Source: Pseudomonadota bacterium
GTDB taxonomy: Bacteria > Pseudomonadota > Alphaproteobacteria > Rhizobiales > Xanthobacteraceae
NCBI GenBank assembly: GCA_023392205.1
Contig: JAEVZN010000064.1
Location: 1 to 10,065 of the forward strand
Reading direction: 5' to 3'
Length of the DNA: 10,065 nt
Shown: positions 1-7,071 of the stretch, piece after piece
How the letters are laid out: every line of letters starts with the position of its first letter
How positions within the stretch are numbered: position 1 is the first letter of the stretch
Notes under the pieces: model-generated
The model's input: only the letters and a program-made list of their open reading frames with translations
What the model was told of the DNA's origin: nothing
Database searches by the model: none
Made by a program: the position numbers and the translations under genes

Positions 1-689
1 ATCTGGTACTCCGCCAGCGCCGCGACCAGGTCTTCCGGCACCGGATAATGCGGGGGAGGGCAGAATACGACTTCTCTAGGGGCTTCATGACGAAGAAGCT
101 GCACAAGCGAGCGGATAACGCGCCCGCGCGGATCGCCACCGAAGGCGATGCTCTTGCCACGGATGGTCCCGAGCCCGCGCCGCATCGAGAAGATATCGAT
201 CAGCGCCTGGGTGGGATGCTCGTTCCAGCCGTCGCCGGCATTGATGACCGGGACAACCGATTTTTCCGCCATCCGGATGGCCGCGTGGGATTCGAAATGA
301 CGAACGACGATGGCATCACACAACCGCGATACGACCGCCGCGCAATCCTCGATCGACTCGCGCACGCTGGAATTGGTGCGCGACGCGGTCATATCTTCCA
401 TACCGATGGCATGTGCACCGAGAGCCACCGTCGCCGATTCAAAGCCGAGCCGCGTGCGAGTGCTCGACTGAAAGAACAGCAGCGCGACCGTCTGGCCGAA
501 CAATTGTTGTCGCGGCAGAATGCCGGACTCGAATTCGTCGGCGAGATGGCAAAACTCATCGACATCGTCGATGGTCAATGCCTTCGCGCTGAGCACGTGC
601 TTTGGAGAGTTTGTGCGAGCGGCCCGGACCCCTGGACTGCGCGCGTTACGGGCGAGTCCGCCCGTCGATTCGAGAGACATATACGCCAT
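1..689 (-). CDS. Aspartate/ornithine carbamoyltransferase family protein, C-terminus cut by window edge
   Basis: I translated this from the minus strand; 229 codons are visible and the frame is still open at the left edge. The family transfers a carbamoyl group from carbamoyl phosphate to an amine. Visible carbamoyl-phosphate residues are STRTR (residues 76-80), an Arg at 130 in VVRH, and HPTQ (158-161) in the context NAGDGWNEHPTQ; DPRGR at about 186-190 begins the second domain. It is closer to aspartate (PyrB) than to ornithine transcarbamoylases, but the 80s-loop region (SRTNSSVRES, 103-112) lacks an obvious equivalent of the catalytic Lys84 of E. coli PyrB, so the second substrate may not be aspartate. 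The N-terminus has about 30 residues ahead of the first conserved block. ATG at 689 is preceded by a GAGG about 9 bases upstream; an in-frame ATG at 680 has no such site. No pyrC is seen nearby. The family call is firm, the substrate is not. Confidence 0.9.
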   Translation of the reverse strand, partial: MAYMSLESTGGLARNARSPGVRAARTNSPKHVLSAKALTIDDVDEFCHLADEFESGILPRQQLFGQTVALLFFQSSTRTRLGFESATVALGAHAIGMEDMTASRTNSSVRESIEDCAAVVSRLCDAIVVRHFESHAAIRMAEKSVVPVINAGDGWNEHPTQALIDIFSMRRGLGTIRGKSIAFGGDPRGRVIRSLVQLLRHEAPREVVFCPPPHYPVPEDLVAALAEYQ

Positions 690-725
690 GACACCGCACC
701 TCACCGCCGCCTTTGCGGTAAGGAT

Positions 726-753
726 TTATTAACTCAAATTGTCTGTGTTGCAA
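726..753 (-). promoter_or_regulatory. Possible promoter of the carbamoyltransferase gene
   Basis: On the minus strand TTGCAA (753-748) and TAATAA (731-726) are separated by 16 bases in an AT-richer stretch, which would start transcription about 30 bases before the ATG at 689. The -35 box is a fair match and the -10 only a partial match to the sigma-70 consensus, so this is a weak prediction. Confidence 0.3.
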
Positions 754-1014
754 AACGCAGTATGTGTGCCTTTCAGGGACATCGCCGCATTTCGCGTGCT
801 GATTTCACGTGTCCGAATTGTGACAAAGGAGCCAAGCGCTCCGCATGGGCAATTGCAGGCTGCCGTTATGTTGTTGGATTGAATTTGAAATTTCAGGCGT
901 GCGATCTTGCGAGGTTGCTGTCACATAGATCAGCACCGCAACGCACATTCACATTAACCAAATTGCGTATATTTTTACGAAATTCAGCTTGAGGTGTCTC
1001 GATACGAATCTACG

Positions 1015-1029
1015 GTGCCAGTTTGGCAC
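1015..1029 (-). terminator. Stem-loop 45 bases after soxA, possible transcript end
   Basis: GTGCCA and TGGCAC form a perfect 6-bp stem with a 3-base loop. It lies 45 bases after the soxA stop, where the long minus-strand operon should end. No T-run follows on the minus strand, so it is not a canonical intrinsic terminator. It could instead be an operator for the downstream gene. Confidence 0.3.
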
Positions 1030-1073
1030 AGATCATGTTCGCGCGACGGTAAGCGGCTGCCTGTGCTGCGACA

Positions 1074-1919
1074 TCAGGGGCGCACGCCGGGGCTTTCAAT
1101 TGGCATGCCGCGCGCACGCCACATCAGGTACGTCTCCAGCGCGACAAATTCGTCGGAGCCATATGCGTAGGGTTCCGCCCGCATCCCGATCATGCAATTG
1201 CGAAGCCGCCGCTGCAGCGAGCCGAGTGTCTGCCATTCAAGGCGATAAATGGGATAGCCGGTGGGATGTCCCTGCGGGATGGCTATGCCTGCCAGAGCAC
1301 GACCGGCATTGTCGGTATGACAATGCACGCAGGCGAGGTTCAACTGGCCCTGGCGCTCTGTGAAAAGCGTGCGTCCCTTGTCAATTGTCGAAGCAAGCTG
1401 TCTGTCATCGCTGACAATAGGCGAGCCGCGCGACTGACGCGCGATATATGCGGACAGGGCCAGCAATTCGCGGGCTTCGGGGGCGAGCGGAGCAATTTTT
1501 TGGCGTGTCGTGCGGCAGAGATTGATGCGGGCGTCGAGGGTGACGGCCTTTTGCGTGGCCTCGTCGTAGCGAGGCGCGGGCGAAAGCGCGGCATTGCTAT
1601 GGCAATCGGCGCAGGCGCGCGCCTCCGGACCCTCCTTGCGCGCCCACAAGGCCGCACCGTCCAGCACCCAGAGCATCCCCGGATTGGACGTGTCATCGTC
1701 CTGCATCTCTTTGATTTCTTTACTCATCTGGTCATACGACGAGCGCCGCTCGGACAGCGGGATGTCGGATGCCAGCCCCGCATCGATGCCCGCTATCATG
1801 CCGACAGCCCCGGCCACCGCGACACTCGCCGCAGCACGCCGTAACGCTCGTAGAAGCCGCGGTCCTCGCACCCGAGCAGCGCCCCGAGCATCCATGTCGG
1901 CGGCATCCCCGGACGGCAT
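1074..1919 (-). CDS. soxA: SoxA, di-haem cytochrome c subunit of the SoxXA L-cysteine S-thiosulfotransferase
   Basis: SoxA with SoxX oxidatively joins a sulfur substrate to the C-terminal cysteine of SoxY in the periplasm. With the ATG at 1919 the protein has 281 residues. A basic region (LLRALRRAA) and a hydrophobic stretch to about residue 50 (GIDAGLA-SD) form a signal peptide. Haem motifs are CADCH (103-107) and CVHCH (197-201), so this is the two-haem type. Cys242 in RRLRNCMIG matches the SoxA cysteine that carries a persulfide and ligates the active-site haem. The blocks QGHPTGYPIYRLEWQTLGSL and YLMWRARGMPIESP are typical of SoxA. It follows soxZ by 13 bases. The start is uncertain: ATG 1895 has GGGGA 10 bases upstream and also keeps the whole signal peptide, while a longer frame from 1976 would overlap soxZ. 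It is the last gene of the block. Confidence 0.95.
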   Translation of the reverse strand: MPSGDAADMDARGAARVRGPRLLRALRRAAASVAVAGAVGMIAGIDAGLASDIPLSERRSSYDQMSKEIKEMQDDDTSNPGMLWVLDGAALWARKEGPEARACADCHSNAALSPAPRYDEATQKAVTLDARINLCRTTRQKIAPLAPEARELLALSAYIARQSRGSPIVSDDRQLASTIDKGRTLFTERQGQLNLACVHCHTDNAGRALAGIAIPQGHPTGYPIYRLEWQTLGSLQRRLRNCMIGMRAEPYAYGSDEFVALETYLMWRARGMPIESPGVRP

Positions 1920-1932
1920 CACTCGCACGGAC

Positions 1933-2256
1933 CTATTCCACCACGATCCGCGCCTGCTCCTGCGCGGCGAATCCATTATCGCCGGACCATTGCAGTTCGA
2001 TCGTCCCGCTGTCCTCAGCGATGGTGTGGAAGGTCACGAACGGATTGGCCGACAAGGCCGCATGCATGTCGGCACGGAAAATCTCCTCGCCGTTATAACG
2101 CGCAACGAATGTGTGGATTATGTCGCGCGCAATCCGCTCGCCCGCCGTGGTGTAGCGGAACCCGGTCTCCATGTTGTGCTGGATCAGTGCCCTGATCTCG
2201 ATCACCTCGCCGCGCTTCGCCTTTGCCGGAATATTGATCAATGCGCGCGTGGTCAT
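1933..2256 (-). CDS. soxZ: SoxZ, partner of the SoxYZ sulfur carrier
   Basis: SoxZ is the 107-residue immunoglobulin-fold partner of SoxY; the pair carries sulfur intermediates between Sox enzymes in the periplasm. Family marks are INIPAKAKRGEVIEIRALI near the start, HNMETG (27-32), the YNGEEIF block and the SANPFVTFH block in the middle. The length is normal. There is no signal peptide, as expected because SoxZ is exported together with Tat-targeted SoxY. Its ATG overlaps the soxY stop by four bases (ATGA), and a GGAGGA site 9 bases upstream lies inside the last codons of soxY, indicating translational coupling and equal amounts of the two chains. Confidence 0.95.
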   Translation of the reverse strand: MTTRALINIPAKAKRGEVIEIRALIQHNMETGFRYTTAGERIARDIIHTFVARYNGEEIFRADMHAALSANPFVTFHTIAEDSGTIELQWSGDNGFAAQEQARIVVE

Positions 2257-2756
2257 ATCAGGCCATCCTCCAGGCAGGCGCCGAGCGTGACGATGATATT
2301 CGCCGAAGCGGTCCAGAACGACCCGTCCGAGAGTTCGGCGACAGCCACAACGTCCTGGGTGTCGGACAGTCGGATGCGGGTTGAGAAGGAGGCCTTGCCG
2401 GCGCGCGGCCCGAGATAGACGCTGATCACATTCGGCTGCGGGTTCTTTTCGTGGAAGAGGTGGATCGCTTTCACATGATCGGCCTGTGTCATCGGGCTGT
2501 CGACGGTGATGCGGCAGGGCACCGTATTGCCGTTCTCGACCAGCGGCGGAATGTCGATGCTCACGCGCCCGGCATTCAGCTTCGCCTTGCCGGTGACGGC
2601 TTCGATGGCGGTCTGCATCGCCTCTGGCGTCGCGTGCAACGGCCGCACCAGCACGCCACCGAAGGCACCCGCAAGCACAAGCGCACCGCCGCCCTTCAGG
2701 ATCTTTCGCCGGGCCGGATCGGCCAAGGCTGTCATCGGTGTTGCGGCATCATTCAT
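2253..2756 (-). CDS. soxY: SoxY, sulfur-carrier subunit with a non-standard C-terminus
   Basis: SoxY carries sulfur substrates covalently on a C-terminal cysteine during oxidation by Sox enzymes. The protein has 167 residues. A Tat signal is visible: ARRKILKGG (15-23), followed by a hydrophobic run and a likely cleavage near HA-TPEA (41-42). The body shows normal SoxY features such as PLVENGNTVP and DSPMTQADHV, and VYLGPRAGKASFSTRIRL. The odd part is the end: the usual GGCGG terminus reads GACLEDGLI, so the cysteine (Cys161) is kept but three flanking glycines are changed or lost and six residues follow. A second cysteine, Cys81 (TVPCRIT), is also present. The codons of the tail supply the soxZ ribosome-binding site. 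It starts 10 bases after soxX. The family is clear; whether the arm works as in canonical SoxY is not. Confidence 0.93.
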   Translation of the reverse strand: MNDAATPMTALADPARRKILKGGGALVLAGAFGGVLVRPLHATPEAMQTAIEAVTGKAKLNAGRVSIDIPPLVENGNTVPCRITVDSPMTQADHVKAIHLFHEKNPQPNVISVYLGPRAGKASFSTRIRLSDTQDVVAVAELSDGSFWTASANIIVTLGACLEDGLI

Positions 2757-2766
2757 AACTCAATGC

Positions 2767-3231
2767 TCAGTCCTTCAGGGTTGCCAGATAGGCGACCACG
2801 TCCTCGATCTGCGCGGCGCTCAGAACCGGCTTGCCGCGAAAGGACGGCGCCACGCGGGTCAGTCCATCGATACGATAATAAGGCGGCATGATCGTGTCGG
2901 GGTTCAGTTTTGCGGCATCGACAATACGCAGGCGCAATTGCGGCACGGACCAGCGGGTTCCGGCGCCGCCGAGATCGGGCGCGAGATTGCCCTGAAAACG
3001 CTCCTCCGGGAACGGGCCGGCATGACAGAGCAGGCACAGCCCGACATGCCGGTTGGCGACAATCGCACGCCCGCGCTGCGGATCGCCGGGCGCACCGGTC
3101 AGCGAATCCGGGATGGCATCGCCGACGATGGTGAAGGGACGCAGGGGCTCGGCTACAGCCGGAAGGATCGACATCGCCGCAACCAGCATCGCGGGGACCA
3201 GAACCCACGACAGGCACGCCCGCCCGCTCAA
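2767..3231 (-). CDS. soxX: SoxX, mono-haem cytochrome c subunit of SoxXA
   Basis: SoxX takes electrons from SoxA when sulfur is conjugated to SoxY. I start it at a TTG at 3231, giving 154 residues: the TTG overlaps the soxF stop in TTGA, AGAGG lies 7 bases upstream, and the product begins with a proper signal peptide (hydrophobic stretch to about residue 27, ILPAVA-EPL). No ATG occurs until the middle of that peptide. The haem motif is CLLCH (66-70) within NRHVGLCLLCHAGPFPEERF, and Met115 in TIMPPYY is the likely sixth ligand. GLTRVAPSFRGKPVLS and QIEDVVAYLATL are typical SoxX blocks. An upstream extension of the frame reads through soxF out of frame and is not coding. Confidence 0.93.
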   Translation of the reverse strand: MSGRACLSWVLVPAMLVAAMSILPAVAEPLRPFTIVGDAIPDSLTGAPGDPQRGRAIVANRHVGLCLLCHAGPFPEERFQGNLAPDLGGAGTRWSVPQLRLRIVDAAKLNPDTIMPPYYRIDGLTRVAPSFRGKPVLSAAQIEDVVAYLATLKD

Positions 3232-4493
3232 CCGAACACCTCTGCGGTGATGGTGTTGAACCAGCCATCGGCAAACAACGCCTCCTGCGCGCGGAACGAG
3301 GCCGGCGCATCCAGCGGGCTCACGCCACCCGATCCCTTCACTTCTGCCAGCATCCCGTTGGCCGGCTGATAGACGCCCGCAATGGTGATCCCGTAATCGG
3401 GCGCGATCAGGCTGTAGCAGGTGTTGATCAGCTTCGGAGTCGCCGGTTCGCGGCCCGCGATCAGGGCGGCAATCGCGGCGGCGCAGACCTTGCCCTGCGC
3501 ATTGGCCGAGAAAGCCGATTTCGGCATCGCGCCGGCAATGGTCGCATCGCCGATCACATGTGCATTGGGAATGAGGCGCGACTCGAAGGTGACGGGATCG
3601 ATTGGGCACCAGCCGGTACGGTCCGCAACGCCTGCAAGATGGGCGATGCGGCCCGCGGTTTGCGGCGGGATGACATTGGCAACGTCGGCGCGATGCGTGC
3701 CGAAATCGGTGGTCAGAATCTTCTGCGATGCATCGACGGATGTGACCTGGCCGCCCCTGGACAGGCCGACCCATTCGAGATTCGGATAAAGCTCGGCCCA
3801 GGCCTTCTGGAACAGGCTCTGCTTGGAAAACTGGTCCTTCGAATCCAGCACCAGCAGCTTCGCGCGCGGCTTGTTCGTCTTCAGGTAATGCGCGATCAGG
3901 CTGGCGCGCTCATAGGGGCCGGGCGGGCAGCGAAACGGATTGGCCGGCGCGGACATTACGACGGTCCCGCCGTCTTCCATCTCTTCCAGTTGCCGGCGCA
4001 GCAGCACGGTCTGATTGCCGGCTTTCCAGGCATGCGGCATTACTTCCGCCGCGCGCTCGTCATAGCCGGGCAGGGCGTCGAAACGCATATCCACGCCGGG
4101 CGACAGGATCAGCCGATCGTAATTCAGCCGTCCGCCCCCTGCGGTTACGACAATACGCGCATTGACGTCGACGCCGGTTGCGATATCGAACAGGATCTCG
4201 ACGCCGTCCCCGGCGACCGCCTCGTATCCGAATTGCTGTGCCTTCATCTCCCGGAACCCGCCGATCACGGCGTTGGAGAAAGGACAGGCAAAGAAGTTGC
4301 GGTCGGCTTCGATCAGGGTCACCGCGATGTCCGGCACCAGCGCCTTGAGGGCGCGAGCAGCGGTTGCGCCGCCAAAGCCGCCACCGATCACGATTACCCG
4401 CGCGCGCTCCTGTGTCCGCGCCGGTCTCGGCAACAGGGCGGACGCGGCCAGAAGGCCCATCGTCTGCCGCCGCGTGAACCGGATGTTCTTCAT
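3228..4493 (-). CDS. soxF: SoxF / FccB-like flavoprotein of flavocytochrome c sulfide dehydrogenase
   Basis: This FAD protein oxidises sulfide in the periplasm and passes electrons to a cytochrome c partner. With ATG 4493 it has 421 residues. It begins with a Tat signal (FTRRQTMGLL, 6-15), then the FAD Rossmann motif IGGGFGG (36-42). Cys70 in ACPFSNAVIGG matches the cysteine that binds FAD covalently in Allochromatium FccB. Cys189 (FRCPPGPYER) and Cys359 (NTCYSLIAPDYG) match its redox-active disulfide pair. VIGDATIAGAMPKSAFSANA is the second FAD motif, and the C-terminal flavocytochrome c sulfide dehydrogenase domain ends in WFNTITAEVFG. The start at 4493 is chosen because it puts the twin arginines at 8-9 and leaves 16 bases after the cytochrome gene; AAGGA lies 12 bases upstream. 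Earlier in-frame starts overlap that gene. Confidence 0.95.
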   Translation of the reverse strand: MKNIRFTRRQTMGLLAASALLPRPARTQERARVIVIGGGFGGATAARALKALVPDIAVTLIEADRNFFACPFSNAVIGGFREMKAQQFGYEAVAGDGVEILFDIATGVDVNARIVVTAGGGRLNYDRLILSPGVDMRFDALPGYDERAAEVMPHAWKAGNQTVLLRRQLEEMEDGGTVVMSAPANPFRCPPGPYERASLIAHYLKTNKPRAKLLVLDSKDQFSKQSLFQKAWAELYPNLEWVGLSRGGQVTSVDASQKILTTDFGTHRADVANVIPPQTAGRIAHLAGVADRTGWCPIDPVTFESRLIPNAHVIGDATIAGAMPKSAFSANAQGKVCAAAIAALIAGREPATPKLINTCYSLIAPDYGITIAGVYQPANGMLAEVKGSGGVSPLDAPASFRAQEALFADGWFNTITAEVFG

Positions 4494-4509
4494 GTCCTGC
4501 GTCAGTCCT

Positions 4510-4821
4510 TCAGCGCCGTTGGGCATACCATTCGGCAATCACTGCAATCTCTTCGTCGCTGAACCCTCTGGCGATGCGGCCCATCACGGTCGCGGGCAGA
4601 CTATCGCTGCGAAAATCCTGCATCTGTTTGACGATTTCGGCGGCGTCGCGGCCCTCAAGCCGCGGCACCGGGGTCTGCACGCCGGTTTGTGTGGCATGGC
4701 AACCCGAACAGGCGGTCGCGCCCGGCGGCGCCTCGGGCGAGGCCGCAATCGCCGGCAATACGGATGTCATCATGGCGGACGCCATCAGGATCAGCGAGGC
4801 CGAAGCAGCGCGCGCAAACAT
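4510..4821 (-). CDS. Small periplasmic mono-haem cytochrome c, likely electron acceptor
   Basis: The 103-residue protein has a signal peptide (MFARAASASLILMASAM, cleavage near AIA-ASPE), one haem motif CSGCH (38-42) and a likely Met80 axial ligand in PATVMGRIARGFSDEEI. The layout resembles one half of the two-haem c4-type FccA/SoxE cytochrome, including the spacing from haem to methionine. Lying directly before soxF, it probably serves as the cytochrome partner of the flavoprotein. Lying directly after the molybdenum hydroxylase, it could equally take electrons from that enzyme, since relatives often use a c-type cytochrome. The ATG at 4821 has no clear ribosome-binding site. A TTG at 4884 would overlap the preceding gene but would place 21 non-signal residues in front. 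I do not give a symbol because a mono-haem form is not the textbook SoxE. Confidence 0.88.
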   Translation of the reverse strand: MFARAASASLILMASAMMTSVLPAIAASPEAPPGATACSGCHATQTGVQTPVPRLEGRDAAEIVKQMQDFRSDSLPATVMGRIARGFSDEEIAVIAEWYAQRR

Positions 4822-4841
4822 GGCCGACCGGTGAGGGAGGC

Positions 4842-4867
4842 GGGCGGCGGACGCATATCCGCCGCCC
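4842..4867 (-). other. Perfect 10-bp stem-loop between the hydroxylase and cytochrome genes
   Basis: GGGCGGCGGA and TCCGCCGCCC pair perfectly around a 6-base loop. It fills the only large gap (55 bases) in the operon. No T-run follows on the minus strand, so a role in mRNA processing, protection of the upstream message or partial attenuation is more likely than full termination. Confidence 0.6.
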
Positions 4868-4876
4868 CGATGGGCA

Positions 4877-7060
4877 TCAGGCAAACGAGATACCGTGATT
4901 TTTCAACGGCACAGTGCGGATGCGTTTGCCGGTGGCATTGAAGAAGGCATTGAGCACGGCCGGTGCGGCCACGCAGATGGTCGGTTCGCCCACACCGCCC
5001 CAGGCATCCTTGTCCTGGCTCGGCATGATGATCGACTCGACCTTCGGCATATGCGCGATCCGCATCGAATCGTAGGTGTCGAAATTCGTTTCCACGATCC
5101 GTCCGTCCTTCACTGTGCATTCCTGCAGGAAAAGGGCGGACAGGCCATAGACGAACGAGCCCGCCACCTGTCGGTCGATCTGCGCCGGATTGACCGCATA
5201 GATCGGGTCGGTCGCCGCGACGATGCGATGCACCTTGATCCGGTTGCCGTCGACCACGGAGATTTCTGCCGCCGCCGCGACATAAGCGGCAAACGCCTTC
5301 ATATGCGCGAGACCCCGGAACACGCCGTTGGGCGCAGGCTTGTCCCAGCCGATCTTTTCGGCCACCGCATTCAGCACCGCGAGATTCTTCGGATGCTTGC
5401 CGAGCAGCTTGCGCCGGAATGCCAGCGCGTCCTGACCGGCCGCATGGGCGAGTTCGTCCATGAAGCATTCGAGGAAGACGCAGTTCTGGTTGACGTTCAC
5501 GCCGCGCCAGAAGCCGGGCGGGACATGCGGATTATGCATCGCATGATCGACCAGCAGGTTCGGCACCGAATAGCCAAAGGCATGTTCGCCGGATTCCGCG
5601 ACGCCCTGGAAGACCAGCGGATCGCGGCCCTTCTGCTGCTCGACAATGGCCGGACGGACGGCCGCCAGGATCGACTGGCCGGACAGCCTTATATGCAGGC
5701 CGGTCAGGTTGTTGTCCTTGTCGAGTGCGCCGACCAGCTTGCACTGCATGACCGGGTGGTAGCGGCCCTGCGCCATGTCCTCTTCGCGCGACCACAGGAG
5801 TTTGACCGGCGTGCCGGGCATCTCCTTGGCGATGGTCACCGCCTGATGCACATAATCCTGGAAGGCACCGCGCCGGCCGAAGCCGCCGCCGAGATTGATC
5901 TTGTAGACCTCGCATTTCTCCGCCGGCAGGCCGGAGGCGGCGAGCACGGCGGCGAAGGAGGCCTCACCGTCCTGCGTGGGCACCCAGACCTCGCATTTGT
6001 CGGCCGTGTAACGCGCGGTAGCGTTCATCGGCTCCATGCAGAGATGGTTCTGGTAGGGATAGGCATAGACCGCCTCGATTGTCTTCGCAGCGGATGCGAT
6101 GGCAGCCTTGGCGTCGCCATTCTGATTGCCGACAAAGCCCTTCTCGGCATCGAGACCGGCCTTGAGGGCTTCCGCAATGGTGTCGCTGGAAACCTTCGCA
6201 TTGGGGCCGTCGTCCCATTCCACCGGCAGCGCATCGAGCGCGGTCTTGGCATGCCACCAGGTATCGGCCACGACGGCGACGGCGGTATCTCCGACCTTCA
6301 TCACCTTCTTCACGCCGGGCATGCCGGAAACCTTGGCGGCGTCGAAGCTTTTCACCTTGCCGCCGAAAACCGGACTTTCCTTGATGGCCGCATTGACCAT
6401 GCCGGGCAATGTGAGGTCGGCGCCATAGACCTGTTTGCCGGTCACCTTGTCGACGGTGTCGAGGCGCGCCTTGCTCTTGCCGATGACCTTCCAGTCCTTG
6501 GGGTCTTTCAGCGCGGGCTTGTCGGGGACGGGAAGCTTTGACGCGGCCTCGGCGACCTTGCCGAAGGTGGTCTTGCGGCCGTCCGGCCCGGTGATGACGC
6601 TGTTCTCGGCCTTGCATTGCTCGACCGGGACTTCCCAGCCATTGGCCGCCGCCTGCAGCAGCATCATGCGGGCGGCGGCGCCGCCTTGGCGCACATATTC
6701 ATGCGACTCGCGGATGCCGCGGCTGCCACCGGTCGAGAACGAGCCCCAGGCGCGCTTGCGGGCGACATTCTGGCCGGGCGTCGGATATTCGGTGGTGATC
6801 TTCGACCAGTCGCATTCCAGTTCTTCGGCGACCAGTTGCGCCAGTCCGGTGATGGTGCCCTGGCCCATTTCCGAGCGGGCCATGCGGATGACGACGGTAT
6901 CATCAGGTTGGATGACCACCCAGACGCCGAGTTCGGGTGTTGCGGTGGAGGCTTCTGCGGTACCGGCGCCGAAGGGGAGGCGGAAGCCGAGCGCCAGTCC
7001 GCCGGCGGCGGCGCTGCCGATGATGAAGGAGCGGCGATTGAGATCGACGATGGCGTTCAT
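4877..7060 (-). CDS. Tat-exported molybdopterin subunit of an IorB-like aldehyde/N-heterocycle oxidoreductase
   Basis: This is a 727-residue member of the xanthine dehydrogenase/aldehyde oxidase family, isoquinoline 1-oxidoreductase (IorB) branch, which hydroxylates aldehydes or nitrogen heterocycles with water-derived oxygen at a molybdenum centre. A Tat signal (NRRSFIIGSAAAGGLALG, 8-25) marks export, as is known for this branch. Visible in order: SEMGQG (63-68), the hammerhead-domain block GKQVYGADLTLPGM (208-221), YQNHLCMEPMN (336-346), the cofactor-binding GGGFGRR (391-397), GFWRGVNVNQN (516-526), and GGVGEP with the likely catalytic Glu692. The length is normal and no cytochrome domain is fused. 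ATG 7060 has GGGAGGG 5 bases upstream; it starts 11 bases after the [2Fe-2S] gene. The substrate cannot be read from the sequence; the link to sox genes is unusual. Confidence 0.93.
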   Translation of the reverse strand: MNAIVDLNRRSFIIGSAAAGGLALGFRLPFGAGTAEASTATPELGVWVVIQPDDTVVIRMARSEMGQGTITGLAQLVAEELECDWSKITTEYPTPGQNVARKRAWGSFSTGGSRGIRESHEYVRQGGAAARMMLLQAAANGWEVPVEQCKAENSVITGPDGRKTTFGKVAEAASKLPVPDKPALKDPKDWKVIGKSKARLDTVDKVTGKQVYGADLTLPGMVNAAIKESPVFGGKVKSFDAAKVSGMPGVKKVMKVGDTAVAVVADTWWHAKTALDALPVEWDDGPNAKVSSDTIAEALKAGLDAEKGFVGNQNGDAKAAIASAAKTIEAVYAYPYQNHLCMEPMNATARYTADKCEVWVPTQDGEASFAAVLAASGLPAEKCEVYKINLGGGFGRRGAFQDYVHQAVTIAKEMPGTPVKLLWSREEDMAQGRYHPVMQCKLVGALDKDNNLTGLHIRLSGQSILAAVRPAIVEQQKGRDPLVFQGVAESGEHAFGYSVPNLLVDHAMHNPHVPPGFWRGVNVNQNCVFLECFMDELAHAAGQDALAFRRKLLGKHPKNLAVLNAVAEKIGWDKPAPNGVFRGLAHMKAFAAYVAAAAEISVVDGNRIKVHRIVAATDPIYAVNPAQIDRQVAGSFVYGLSALFLQECTVKDGRIVETNFDTYDSMRIAHMPKVESIIMPSQDKDAWGGVGEPTICVAAPAVLNAFFNATGKRIRTVPLKNHGISFA

Positions 7061-7071
7061 GATGCCCTCCC

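Larger units (their letters stand above)
690..1073. other. 384-bp gene-free stretch between soxA and the carbamoyltransferase gene
   Basis: This is the longest stretch without a convincing gene and it is visibly richer in A and T than its flanks, especially at about 720-1000. It should hold the end of the sox transcript and the leader and promoter of the carbamoyltransferase gene. I see a perfect 6-bp stem-loop at 1015-1029, a 10-bp palindrome TGAAATTTCA at 886-895, and the weak promoter at 726-753. Open frames crossing it on the plus strand have no recognisable protein features, and no RNA gene is recognisable. Confidence 0.6.

Noticed and set aside
48..992. Plus-strand open frame over the carbamoyltransferase gene and the following gap
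   Set aside because: The minus strand there encodes a conserved carbamoyltransferase; the plus frame has no family features.
1009..1035. TGGCAC suggesting a sigma-54 promoter near the stem-loop
   Set aside because: No TTGC element occurs at the required spacing on either strand; TGGCAC is explained as an arm of the stem-loop.
2232..2300. Frameshift in soxY as the cause of the missing GGCGG end
   Set aside because: Neither alternative frame reads GGCGG, and the actual frame runs into a clean ATGA overlap with soxZ preceded by a good ribosome-binding site.
4895..6541. Long plus-strand open frame opposite the molybdopterin subunit gene
   Set aside because: It mirrors a clearly conserved minus-strand protein; its translation shows no family motifs and is rich in Arg, His and Gly, as expected for an antisense frame in GC-rich DNA.
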